Shown here: in pieces, positions 12,064-22,059 of the stretch
Position numbering within the stretch: the first letter of the stretch is position 1
How the letters are laid out: every line of letters begins with the position of its first letter
Source: Thuidium tamariscinum
Taxonomy: Eukaryota; Streptophyta; Bryopsida; Hypnales; Thuidiaceae
Length of the DNA stretch: 64,000 bases
Assembly (NCBI GenBank): GCA_947034885.2
Contig: OX344751.2
Span: 40,515,082 to 40,579,081, forward strand
Direction of reading: 5' to 3'
Notes under the pieces: generated by a model
What the model saw: only the letters and a program-made list of their open reading frames with translations
Database searches by the model: none
Told to the model about the DNA's origin: nothing
Program-made: the position numbers and the translations under genes

Positions 12064-12642
12064 TCTTGTAAGAATTTAAGCATTTCGACAAACTTTCAAA
12101 TAGATGGGTGGGCATTGGGCACGCAATGGAATGGAAAAAAATTCAGAAATTTAGCAAGCATGTAGGCCTAGGGTAAATTAACTATTTCACTTGTGTTCCT
12201 TGAGGCCTTGATAGTCTATTTCTTGTTTAAAATTCTACTCTTGTTTTGTAATTTGTTCTTTAATCTTCATGCTTAATATCAAAGAATGAATTTAGGTAAT
12301 GACAATCAATGCCTACAAATCCAACAATATTCTAAGCTAGAGTAGTAAACATGTTTGTAAGTATTCATGGGAGGTTTTTGGTAATGAAAATACATAAGAA
12401 CTATTATATATGCTCTATATAATCTAAAATCCCTCTTCACAAAAGTACAAATGTGTAGGGGCATTGGACACTTTTAGAGTTTTTTTGCAATTCTTTCATC
12501 GTTTTAACTTTCAACCCAAACATATATAAAATTAAAGTTGACTTGTCTAATTTCATATGTAAATATGCTCTATCACAATGCATTGCATCTATTGAAAAAT
12601 TTTACAAAAAAACTTGAATAGAAGAATCAAGGATGTTGGGAG

Positions 12643-14893
12643 GTTTATTCAATTGCAACTAATGTCACTAATGCCCCTTAACGGCATTAGTCACATTAGT
12701 CACAATTTTGTAATTTAGCCACAATTTTGTAATTTAACCACAACTTTTGCATAAGCAACTAAAATTTTCTAAATTTTTTTCTATGTGCTTCGGATTAAAT
12801 GTAGCACCTATTTGAAATTTTTTGAAAGCATATGACACTTTTAGATTTTTTTGCAATTTCTTGATGGTTTTGACTTACAACCCCAAAAGAAATAAAATTC
12901 AAGGTCACTTGTCCAACTTCGAATGTCAATATGCTTCATTAGTATGCATTGGAAGTATTTGGGGATTTTTAGAGAAAATTGAAATAGAAAAGGCTAGGAA
13001 TTTGGGAGATATGTTCAATTGTGACTAATGTGACTAATGCCCCAAAGGGGCATTAGTCACATTAGTCACAATTTAGTAAAGTGGCCACAACTTTTGCATG
13101 GGAAACTAAAATTTTCTAACTTTTTTTATACATTCTTGGCATGATGTAAGACACTTACTTGAAAATTTTCAAAAGCAAAGGACACTTTTAGAATTTTGTG
13201 CAATTTTTTGATGGTTTTGACTTACAACCCCAAAAGAAATAAAATTCAAGGTCACTTGTCCAACTTCGAATGTCAATATGCTTCATTAGTATGCATTGGA
13301 AGTATTTGGGGATTTTTAGAGAAAATTGAAATAGAAAAGGCTAGGAATTTGGGAGATATGTTCAATTGTGACTAATGTGACTAATGCCCCAAAGGGGCAT
13401 TAGTCACATTAGTCACAATTTAGTAAAGTGGCCACAACTTTTGCATGGGAAACTAAAATTTTCTAACTTTTTTTATACATTCTTGGCATGATGTAAGACA
13501 CTTACTTGCAAATTTTCAAAAGCAAAGGATACTTTTAGAATTTTGTGCAATTTTTTGATGGTTTTGACTTACAACTCAAAAAGAAATAAAATCCAAGGTC
13601 ACTTGTCCAACTTCGAATGTCAATGTGCTTCATTAGGATGCATTGGAAGTATTTGGGGATTTTTCAAAAGAAATTGAAATAGAAAAGGCTAGGAATTTGG
13701 GAGATATGTTCAATTATGACTAATGTGACTAATGCCCTAAAGGGGCATTAGTCACGTTAGTCACAATTTAGTATATTCACCACAACTTTTGCATGGGCAA
13801 CTAAAATTTTCTAAATTTATTTATACATTCTTGGCATGATGTAAGACACTTACTTGCAAATTTTCAAAAGCAAAGGACACTTTTAAAATTTTGTGTAATT
13901 TCTTGATGGTTTTGACTTACAATCCAAAAAGAAAAAAAGTTCAAGGTCACTTGTCCAACTTCGAATGTCAATATACTTCATTAGGATGCATTGGAAGTAT
14001 TTGGGGATTTTCAGAGAAAATTGAAATAGAAAAGGCTAGAAATTTGGGAGATATGTTCAATTGTGACTAATGTGACTAATGCCCCAAAGGGGCATTAGTC
14101 ACGTTAGTCACAATTTAGTAAAGTGGCCACAACTTTTGCATGGGAAACTAAAATTTTCTAATTTTTTTTATACATGCTTGGCATGTATTGGGACACCTAC
14201 TTGCAAATTTTCAAAAGCAAAGGACACTTTTAGAATTTTGTGCAATTTTTTGATGGTTTTGATTTACAACCCAAGAAGAAAAAAAATTCAAGGTCACTTG
14301 TCCAACTTCAAATGTCAATGTGCTTCATTAGGATGCATTGGAAGTATTTGGAGATTTTCAAAAGAAATTGAAATAGAAAAGGCTAGGAATTTGGTAGATA
14401 TGTTCAATTGTGACTAATGTGACTAATGCCCCAAAGGGGCATTAGTCACATTAGTCACAATTTAGTATATTCGTCTCAACTTTTGCATGGGCAACTAGAA
14501 TTTTCTAAATTTATTTATACCTGCTTGGCATGTATTGGGACACCTACTTGCAAATTTTCAAAAGCAAAGGACACTTTTAGAATTTTATGCAATTTTTTGA
14601 TGGTTTTAACTTCTTACTAATAAATAAATAAATAACAAGTTGATTTCTTTGATTTTATTTGTTAGTATGCTTATTTTGGATTTTGTTACAATTTTTGGGA
14701 ATGTCTTATGCATTTTTTGAGATGATGAGATAGAATTGTGGAAGGTTTAACAGATTTTAAGTAATGTGAATAATGCTTAAAAGGGGCATCAATCCCATCA
14801 ATTAGAATGTACAAAGTCTTTGGCAATTTCCTAGTCAAGAAATTTACATTATAATATGAGTTTGTTTGTTGATGTTGAAAATATCCCTTCTTC
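12643..14893. repeat. About 347-bp tandem repeats with 57-bp palindromes, right arm
   Basis: This is the mirror image of the left-arm array, with palindrome centres at about 12680, 13045, 13392, 13740, 14087 and 14434, each at 22393 minus the left-arm position. Around 14144-14174 five substitutions separate it from the left arm. There it reads like the neighbouring repeat units (TTTCCCATGC type) rather than like its mirror partner, which suggests local sequence exchange between units. Confidence 0.92.
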
Positions 14894-15086
14894 AAGTTTT
14901 ATTTATTGATTTTTATGAATTGATTTTTTCAAGTTTTAGAGCATTCTATTCCATTTCGTAAAACCCCTTGTAGGCCCATTTGTCCACCTAACCTTCTAGC
15001 TTTTGCCTCCAAATCCTATGTCTCCTACAATGTACGTCCATTTGCTTATTCATTTCATTACCACCCGCCCGTTCACCCAACCGCCT

Positions 15087-15211
15087 ATCCCCCCGACTGC
15101 TGAACGTAGAAACTGCAAATGTCAAATGACGTCCGGGGACCCCCAGACGATGCCGTGGGACGTCCGGGCGTCCTGTCAACCCTGGCTGCCGTAGGACGTT
15201 CAAGCATCCTA
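15087..15211. other. Short G+C-rich linker between palindrome and TPR array
   Basis: This 125-bp stretch separates the right palindrome edge from the TPR reading frame. It contains two related pieces of about 40 bp (GTCCTGTCAACCCTGG and ATCCTATCAACCCTGCC). It is unlike the A+T-rich DNA around it and may mark a rearrangement junction. Confidence 0.5.
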
Positions 15212-18200
15212 TCAACCCTGCCTAGCAGTCTTTCTTTGCACATCCCTACGCCACTTCAAAGTCAATGCATTATTAGGCTGAAGTTCATTGGCCTTGTCCA
15301 AGTCCTCCAATGCATTTGCATACTTGCCTATCGAGCTCTTAACTGACCCACGCAACTGCAAAGTGAATGCATCATTAGGCTGAAGTTCATTGGCCTTGTT
15401 CAAATCCTCCAATGCATTTGCATACTTGCCCATCATTCTTTGAACATCCCCACGCCACTTCAAAGTGAATGCATTACTAGGCTGAAGTTCATTGGCCTTG
15501 TTCAAGTCCTCCAATGCATTTGCATACTTGCCTATCGAGCTCTTAACTAACCCACGCAACTGCAAAGTGAATGCATCATTAGGCTGAAGTTCATTGGCCT
15601 TGTTCAAATCCTCCAATGCATTTGCATACTTGCCCATCATTCTTTGAACATCCCCACGCCACTTCAAAGTGAATGCATTATTAGGCTGAAGTTCATTGGC
15701 CTTGTTCAAGTCCTCCAATGCATTTGCAGACTTGCCTATCGAGCTCTTAATAGACCCACGCAACCGCAAAGTGAATGCATCATTAGGCTCAAGTTCATTG
15801 GCCTTGTTCAAGTCCTCCAATGCATTTGCATACTTGTCCATCATTCTTTGAACATCCCCACGCCACTTCAAAGTCAATGCATCATTAGGCTGTAGTTCAT
15901 TGGCCTTGTCCAAGTCCTCCAATGCATTCGCATACTTGCCTATGCAGCTCTTAATAGACCCACGCACCTGCAAAGTGAATGCATCATTAGGCTGAAGTTC
16001 ATTGGCCTTGTTCAAGTCCTCCAATGCATCTACATACTTGCCCATCATTCTTTGAACTTCTCCACGCCACTGCAAAGTCAATGTATCATTAGGCTGAAGT
16101 TCATTGGCCTTATTCAAGTCCTCCAATGCATTTGCGTACTTGCCTATCCAGCTCTTAACAGACCCACGCAACTGCAAAGTGAATGCATCATTAGGCTGAA
16201 GTTCATTGGCCTTGTTCAAGTCCTCCAATGCATTTGCATACTTGCCCATCATTCTTTGAACATCCCCACGCCACTTCAAAATGAATGCATTATTAGGCTG
16301 AAGTTCATTGGCCTTGTCCAAGTCCTCCAATGCATTTGCATACTTGCCCATCATTCTTTGAACATCCCCACGCCACTTCAAAGTCAATGCATCATTAGGC
16401 TGAAGTTCATTGGCCTTGTTCAAGTCCTCCAAGGCAGATGCATACTTGCCCATCATTATTTGAACATCCCCACGCCACTTCAAAGTGAATGCATCATTAG
16501 GCTGAAGTTCATTGGCCTTGTTCAAGTCCTCCAATGCATTTGCATACTTGCCCATCATTCTTTGCACATCCCCACGCCACTTCAAAGTCAATGCATTACT
16601 AGGCTGAAGTTCATTGGCCTTGTCCAAGTCCTCCAATGCATTTGCATACTTGCCTATCGAGCTCTTAACTGACCCACGCAACTGCAAAGTGAATGCATCA
16701 TTAGGCTGAAGTTCATTGGCCTTGTTCAAATCCTCCAATGCATTTGCATACTTGCCCATCATTCTTTGAACATCCCCACGCCACTTCAAAATGAATGCAT
16801 TATTAGGCTGAAGTTCATTGGCCTTGTCCAAGTCCTCCAATGCATTTGCATACTTGCCTATCGAGCTCTTAACTGACCCACGCAACTGCAAAGTGAATGC
16901 ATCATTAGGCTGAAGTTCATTGGCCTTGTTCAAGTCCTCCAATGCATTTGCATACTTGCCCATCATTCTTTGAACATCCCCACGCCACTTCAAAGTGAAT
17001 GCATCATTAGGCTGAAGTTCATTGGCCTTGTTCAAGTCCTCCAATGCATTTGCATACTTGCCCATCATTCTTTGCACATCCCCACGCCACTTCAAAGTCA
17101 ATGCATTACTAGGCTGAAGTTCATTGGCCTTGTCCAAGTCCTCCAATGCATTTGCATACTTGCCTATCGAGCTCTTAACTGACCCACGCAACTGCAAAGT
17201 GAATGCATCATTAGGCTGAAGTTCATTGGCCTTGTTCAAGTCCTCCAATGCATTTGCATACTTGCCCATCATTCTTTGAACATCCCCACACCACTTCAAA
17301 GTGAATGCATCATTAGGCTGAAGTTCATTGGCCTTGTTCAAGTCCTCCAATGCATTTGCATACTTGCCCATCATTCTTTGCACATCCCCACGCCACTTCA
17401 AAGTCAATGCATTACTAGGCTGAAGTTCATTGGCCTTGTCCAAGTCCTCCAATGCATTTGCATACTTGCCTATCGAGCTCTTAACTGACCCACGCAACTG
17501 CAAAGTGAATGCATCATTAGGCTGAAGTTCATTGGCCTTGTTCAAGTCCTCCAATGCATTTGCATACTTGCCCATCATTCTTTGAACATCCCCACGCCAC
17601 TTCAAAGTGAATGCATCATTAGGCTGAAGTTCATTGGCCTTGTTCAAGTCCTCCAATGCATTTGCATACTTGCCCATCATTCTTTGCACATCCCCACGCC
17701 ACTTCAAAGTCAATGCATTACTAGGCTGAAGTTCATTGGCCTTGTCCAAGTCCTCCAATGCATTTGCATACTTGCCTATCGAGCTCTTAACTGACCCACG
17801 CAACTGCAAAGTGAATGCATCATTAGGCTGAAGTTCATTGGCCTTGTTCAAATCCTCCAATGCATTTGCATACTTGCCCATCATTCTTTGAACATCCCCA
17901 CGCCACTTCAAAGTGAATGCATTACTAGGCTGAAGTTCATTGGCCTTGTCCAAGTCCTCCAATGCATTTGCATACTTGCCTATCGAGCTCTTAACTGACC
18001 CACGCAACTGCAAAGTGAATGCATCATTAGGCTGAAGTTCATTGGCCTTGTTCAAGTCCTCCAATGCATTTGCATACTTGCCCATCATTCTTTGAACATC
18101 CCCACGCCACTTCAAAGTGAATGCATCATTAGACTGAAGTTCATTCGCCTTGTTCAAGTCCTCCAATGCATTTGCATACTTGCCCATCATTCTTTGCACA

Positions 18201-18703
18201 TCCCCACGCCACTTCAAAGTCAATGCATTACTAGGCTGAAGTTCATTGGCCTTGTTCAAGTCCTCCAATGCAGATGCGTACATGCCCATCATTCTTTGAA
18301 CATCTCCACGCCACTTCAAAGTAAATGCATCATTAGGCTGAAGTTCATTAGCTTTGTTCAAGTCCTCCAATGCATGTGCGTATTTATCCATCAATCGCTT
18401 AATTTCCCCACGCCTTTTTAATATCAAAGCATTATTGGGCTTAAGTTCTTCAACTTTGTTGAAATCCTCTAATGCATCTGTATACTTGCCCAATAGTCTC
18501 TTGACTTCTCCACGCCTCATCAATGTCCAAACATCACTAGGCTCAAGTTCAATAGCTTTGTTTAAGCCCTCCAATGCATCTACATACTTGTCGATCACGT
18601 TGTTAACTTTTTCACCAATCTGCAATGTCAAAATTCTATTAAGAGGAAGTTCATTGGCCTTGTCTAAATCGTCCAATGCATCTTGATACTTGCCATTATT
18701 CCC
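15212..18703 (-). CDS. TPR array, C-terminal exon of a kinase/TPR gene
   Basis: The exon is open from an AG acceptor (CTTAG ending at 18704) to a stop at 15212, giving 1,163 residues made almost wholly of about 34 tetratricopeptide units of 34 residues. The consensus carries ALEDLNKANELQPNDA and TLKWRGDVQRMMGKYA. TPRs form stacked helix pairs that bind other proteins. No ATG suits the start, which argues for an upstream exon; the kinase frame at 19411-20946 is the obvious partner. The first four or five units (N-terminal) are diverged; the rest are nearly identical. The last unit breaks off eight residues into its helix, with the unrelated tail RKTARQG before the stop, as if the array had been cut. 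The protein-level call is firm; the exact splice joint is not. Confidence 0.85.
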   Translation of the reverse strand, partial: GNNGKYQDALDDLDKANELPLNRILTLQIGEKVNNVIDKYVDALEGLNKAIELEPSDVWTLMRRGEVKRLLGKYTDALEDFNKVEELKPNNALILKRRGEIKRLMDKYAHALEDLNKANELQPNDAFTLKWRGDVQRMMGMYASALEDLNKANELQPSNALTLKWRGDVQRMMGKYANALEDLNKANELQSNDAFTLKWRGDVQRMMGKYANALEDLNKANELQPNDAFTLQLRGSVKSSIGKYANALEDLDKANELQPSNAFTLKWRGDVQRMMGKYANALEDLNKANELQPNDAFTLQLRGSVKSSIGKYANALEDLDKANELQPSNALTLKWRGDVQRMMGKYANALEDLNKANELQPNDAFTLKWRGDVQRMMGKYANALEDLNKANELQPNDAFTLQLRGSVKSSIGKYANALEDLDKANELQPSNALTLKWRGDVQRMMGKYANALEDLNKANELQPNDAFTLKWCGDVQRMMGKYANALEDLNKANELQPNDAFTLQLRGSVKSSIGKYANALEDLDKANELQPSNALTLKWRGDVQRMMGKYANALEDLNKANELQPNDAFTLKWRGDVQRMMGKYANALEDLNKANELQPNDAFTLQLRGSVKSSIGKYANALEDLDKANELQPNNAFILKWRGDVQRMMGKYANALEDLNKANELQPNDAFTLQLRGSVKSSIGKYANALEDLDKANELQPSNALTLKWRGDVQRMMGKYANALEDLNKANELQPNDAFTLKWRGDVQIMMGKYASALEDLNKANELQPNDALTLKWRGDVQRMMGKYANALEDLDKANELQPNNAFILKWRGDVQRMMGKYANALEDLNKANELQPNDAFTLQLRGSVKSWIGKYANALEDLNKANELQPNDTLTLQWRGEVQRMMGKYVDALEDLNKANELQPNDAFTLQVRGSIKSCIGKYANALEDLDKANELQPNDALTLKWRGDVQRMMDKYANALEDLNKANELEPNDAFTLRLRGSIKSSIGKSANALEDLNKANELQPNNAFTLKWRGDVQRMMGKYANALEDLNKANELQPNDAFTLQLRGLVKSSIGKYANALEDLNKANELQPSNAFTLKWRGDVQRMMGKYANALEDLNKANELQPNDAFTLQLRGSVKSSIGKYANALEDLDKANELQPNNALTLKWRRDVQRKTARQG
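15230..18290 (-). repeat. 102-bp coding repeat with 306-bp higher-order period
   Basis: The TPR exon is a tandem array at the DNA level. Single units are 102 bp (34 codons), and over most of the array three unit types (…KWRGDVQRMMGKYA with PSNA, the same with PNDA, and …QLRGSVKSSIGKYA) alternate. The resulting 306-bp super-repeat is seen as identical segments starting at 16970, 17276 and 17582. The near-identity indicates recent expansion by unequal exchange or conversion. Copy number probably varies between individuals, and assembly may have collapsed or expanded it. Confidence 0.9.
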
Positions 18704-19443
18704 CTAAGCTACCAACAAATCCTCAAAGTAGTGACAATATTTGAAAAATGATTGTCAATCTTGTGAATACCCTCCAATCTATCATCTTTTAACCTTAAAT
18801 ATAGGGTCTAAACCTCATTCTAGTCATCTTGGTTTAAAGTAATCGTGAGTTTATAATTTTTGTGTAGGAGATATATGGTTATTATTTTTCATATAGAAGT
18901 ACCAAGCCCTATGATTCAGAAAGGATTTGTTGAGCATGATCTTTTATTTAAGTCTAAAGTACATTTGAAGTAGAAAATTTGTTTGATTGAATTATGAACA
19001 AAAATGACATGAATTTCAAGATAAAAAAACTTATTTCAATAAAATCTTGAAGTTTTTGCTCGGGAGTTGCAAGTATACCTGGGATATAGAAGACGTATCT
19101 GCAATTTTCAAAGTATTGAAGTTACTTTCAAAATCTTACAATAGTTGCACACTACAACTTTTGATCTAAAATATATCTAAAATGTATCATTTTGACTTTA
19201 AAGTATAGTGTTCCATGTTGCAATTTTATTTGTTGTTGGACAAAAAAACATTGTTCCTATATACTACACTATGCTCTATGTAAATAATAAACATTAAAAA
19301 TTTCTACTTATATGATTGAATAAGATGAGGTTAAAAAATATGATTGTAAATCTATATATAATACATCTTTTTTTAAATAAGACAAGCAAAATCTTTAGAA
19401 ATTCAAAACCTTAAAAGTCCAAATACAAACCTGTCATTAGTAC
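18704..19443 (-). other. Probable intron between kinase and TPR exons
   Basis: This A+T-rich stretch holds no extended open frame. The TPR exon needs a phase-0 donor upstream. Two GT sites in the right phase lie at the end of the kinase frame, after codons for KELKY (exon end 19453) or KYVKY (exon end 19444). A better-looking GTATGT site and a CAG/GTTTGT site nearby are in the wrong phase for a direct join. The joint is therefore unresolved, and a small intermediate exon cannot be excluded. Confidence 0.5.
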
Positions 19444-20946
19444 ATACTTCACATACTTCAACTCTTTGCAAATGTCATCAAAAGTTGGACGACTTTTTGG
19501 CTTGGGATTCCAACATTTTTCAATCAAAGCTTGCAATTGAAAAGGACATTGAGTGGGAAGCTTTGGACGATCACCCTCCAATATCATTGCCTTCATCTTT
19601 TTTGGATTGTTAATGTCTCCAAAAGGTTGTTCTCCAGTCAATACTTCATAGCACACCATTGCAAAGCTATAAATATCACATTTCCGAGGGTGCTTTTGTT
19701 CTGATGGATTACTCCTTTCAAAATTCATTTGATTGCCTCCATTTTGAAGTTGTATCAACTCTGGTGCCATCCATCTACTAGTTCCAACATTCATTGTTTG
19801 TTCTGAATTTGTGGTGCTTCTTTTTTTTATTTTGGATACATTAAAGTCTGCCACCTTGGCTTGAATATATTCCAAATCCATGCTAGGTGTCTTTACACTT
19901 CTAACAAGAATGTTGGACGACTTCAAGTCCCTATGCACAATTTCTTGTTCATGAAGGTACTTGCCTCCTTCTGCTATTTGGTGCATAATGTCAACTGCTT
20001 CCCAAATATTGAATGGAGAATCATGATTCACTTCCAACCTTTGTTGCATCAATTGAAAGAGGTCTCCATCCATCAATTCCATGAAAATAGAACACTTTCG
20101 CCTCTCTTGTGTGTAACAAAACATTGATGTGATGTTGGGATGGCAAAGTCGTGTAAGGATATCAACTTCTTTTAGAAACTCCGGATTACAATTCCCATGG
20201 AAAACTTTTACAGCAACTTCCATTTTCAACCACATGGCTTTGAATACACTAGCTGAAGCCCCTCTTCCAATAGACACCCCTTTTTCTACCTTTTTGGAGA
20301 TACTTCTTAATAAGGCCAAATATTGAGAAAACTCCCATTTTGATTCTGGAATACATGTGCTTGGAATTGGGGCCACTTGTAAAAGTCTTTGAAGCAAATA
20401 ACAAGCCAAATCTTTCTTGTCTCCATGCAATGAAGATAACGCCAATGAAATTTTCTTCAAGAGGTTTTCTTTGTCTATGAAGGCCTTTGTTTCTACAATT
20501 TCATTGACATCCTTGCTAATATTTTCCACTTGATCCAAGGTTAAACCTCCAAATGCTCCACAATTCTTAGACAAGGCAACTTGGCACAACTCCAAATGAA
20601 ATCCCATGGATGAAACAAACTTTGATGCGTTTGTTAGTGTCATTGCACTTGGTATCCATGCATCTTGGCTACATCCTTCGATGAATCTTTCAATTTCAGT
20701 AGCCAACACAAAGAGTAGTTTAAGGCTTAAAAGATGTTTTTCCAATGTTGTAGGCACATATGATCCAATGTGTACATCACATGATGTCTTTAAAATCACA
20801 TTATAACTCCCAATGACCTCTTTGAGTTTATCAATAAGATATTGGCATTGTTCATTGTTGAATGCTCGTGGATGCATTATTTGTACACGTTTGTTACAAT
20901 CCAACAATTTTTTTGCGTATGTAGTCAAGTCCTTCTCAAGATTCAT
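19411..20946 (-). CDS. Protein kinase with N-terminal helical domain (kinase/TPR gene, 5' exon)
   Basis: The frame runs 511 residues from ATG at 20946; its last 15-20 codons are probably intron. Residues 1-200 are helical and carry NNEQCQYLIDKL, resembling the N-terminal (DUF1221-type) domain of plant MLKL-like proteins; this is a by-eye match. The kinase domain (about 222-498) has glycine loop IGRGASASV at 226, lysine 247 in AVKVF, HRDLKSSN at 338, GTSRWMAPE ending at 396, and DIYSFAM. The sequence type is the plant RAF/TKL-like serine/threonine group. The Mg-binding DFG is DFN at 367-369, so catalytic activity is uncertain. It lies directly upstream of the TPR exon on the same strand, about 0.74 kb away, and is most simply one gene. 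Alternatively these are two neighbouring genes. Confidence 0.85.
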   Translation of the reverse strand: MNLEKDLTTYAKKLLDCNKRVQIMHPRAFNNEQCQYLIDKLKEVIGSYNVILKTSCDVHIGSYVPTTLEKHLLSLKLLFVLATEIERFIEGCSQDAWIPSAMTLTNASKFVSSMGFHLELCQVALSKNCGAFGGLTLDQVENISKDVNEIVETKAFIDKENLLKKISLALSSLHGDKKDLACYLLQRLLQVAPIPSTCIPESKWEFSQYLALLRSISKKVEKGVSIGRGASASVFKAMWLKMEVAVKVFHGNCNPEFLKEVDILTRLCHPNITSMFCYTQERRKCSIFMELMDGDLFQLMQQRLEVNHDSPFNIWEAVDIMHQIAEGGKYLHEQEIVHRDLKSSNILVRSVKTPSMDLEYIQAKVADFNVSKIKKRSTTNSEQTMNVGTSRWMAPELIQLQNGGNQMNFERSNPSEQKHPRKCDIYSFAMVCYEVLTGEQPFGDINNPKKMKAMILEGDRPKLPTQCPFQLQALIEKCWNPKPKSRPTFDDICKELKYVKYVLMTGLYLDF

Positions 20947-21743
20947 ATTGTCTCCTACTCACAATCATTACATATTGTCAATATTCTTTAATTGTCAAGA
21001 AAATTGTAAAATCAACATATGAATACACTTATGGATAGTGGCATTTATTTACTAACAATCACCTATAATTTGGCAATAGATGATAATCATATATTCCTTA
21101 AGAAAGTGAGTATATATAACTATATCTTTTTTAAAACAAAAGTAATAATGCAAAATAGAAATGGTAGGAGAATCACCATCATAGTGCCTTGTTGTTGATG
21201 AAGAAGGTAGACCATCTATACAATTTGGAACTACCATGATTTAATATGCTTCCAATATTATATTATCAAAATTTGTTTCCAAACTGCCACAATCAATCAC
21301 ATGGTCTTAGTATTTAAAATAATTAAACATATCTACAATTGTTTACAAAATGTGATCAAATTACTAAAATCAAATGAAAAAATTAAGCAAATAGTACATA
21401 CTATTCAAATTCAACCAAAAAATAAATACCTTAATACATCAGAAGTAGATTGTCAAAAAAAACCTAAACCTATAGAATTGAAGCATTACTAAAAAGAAAT
21501 CCTTTCCTATCTCCATTCTATCCTACTAGCACACTATCTCAATTCAAACCTAATAGAATACACTATTTCCAATGCACCATATTGATATCAAAGATATTAT
21601 GTCCAAATTTGGGTGGCTGATGTAATTCCTTGCTCCGATGTTCTGCTACATATGCTATGAAAAAGGGTTCACTAAGTCACAACAACAATATAAATGAGAT
21701 GCGAATACATTATATTCACTTCACTTTTATCCAATCAAATTAC
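20947..21743. other. Upstream region of the kinase gene
   Basis: A+T-rich DNA, presumably promoter and leader of the minus-strand kinase gene. I see no clear TATA box or other motif that would fix a start site, and no other gene. Confidence 0.4.
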
Positions 21744-22020
21744 TAAGGTAGGTACACCCAAAAGTGCCACTTATTCATACTGTCCCTAGTTCCTGTTATT
21801 AGGTAGTTCAGATTTTTATGCAGTCTTGTTGGCAAGTGAAAGCATGTTCCAACACACCAAAGAACGCAGGATTTGGATGCCGTATGTAGAAGTTATTAAC
21901 AGTTAGAGTCTGTTTCCAAAAGCACCATCTACAACCTCTGAACATGACTGTTTTTAGAAATGTATGTGCACTGTAGATGGCGCTTTTAGGATCGGGGTGC
22001 TTTTGGGTGTACCTACCTTA
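21744..22020. mobile_element. MITE with 21-bp perfect terminal inverted repeats
   Basis: The ends (21744-21764 and 22000-22020) are perfect inverted copies beginning TAAGGTAGGTACACCCAAAA. The element is 277 bp with no coding capacity. Inside it, AAAAGCACCATCTACA (21918) and TGTAGATGGCGCTTTT (21972) form another inverted pair. That pair resembles the end motif of the element at 33433-33829. I see no clean target duplication. Confidence 0.8.
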
Positions 22021-22059
22021 CCACCATTTACATTAATTAAAAACAACATAACTAAGTGA

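Larger units (their letters stand above)
7307..15086. repeat. Giant inverted repeat (palindrome), 7.8 kb
   Basis: Left arm 7307-10842 and right arm 11551-15086 are reverse complements, each 3,536 bp, around a 708-bp spacer. Every landmark pair sums to 22393 (7498/14895, 7976/14417, 9365/13028, 10278/12115), so there is no net insertion or deletion across the arms. Identity is near-complete inside; short frames mirrored between the arms translate identically. Divergence rises in the outermost 150 or so bases. From the spacer outward each arm has a GTCCG-rich block, a plain A+T-rich stretch, a row of about 347-bp tandem repeats, and a short G+C-rich end. No transposase, terminal motif or target duplication is visible. 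It could be a foldback-type element, an inverted segmental duplication, or an assembly product. Confidence 0.95.

Noticed and set aside
10278..12115. Mirrored open frames of 98-191 codons rich in proline, arginine and serine
   Set aside because: They lie in the GTCCG-repeat blocks, are open in several frames on both strands, and mirror exactly because of the inverted repeat. They are products of repeat composition, not genes.
7976..14417. Mirrored 64-112 codon frames in the 347-bp tandem repeats
   Set aside because: Each starts at a palindrome and follows the repeat unit. Products share no family features and vary only with the unit, so they are non-coding repeat shadows.
15644..18686. Plus-strand frames across the TPR array with repeated CIIRLKFIGLVQVLQCIC phrases
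   Set aside because: They are exact antisense shadows of the TPR repeat; the minus-strand frame has the recognisable TPR pattern over more than 1,100 codons.
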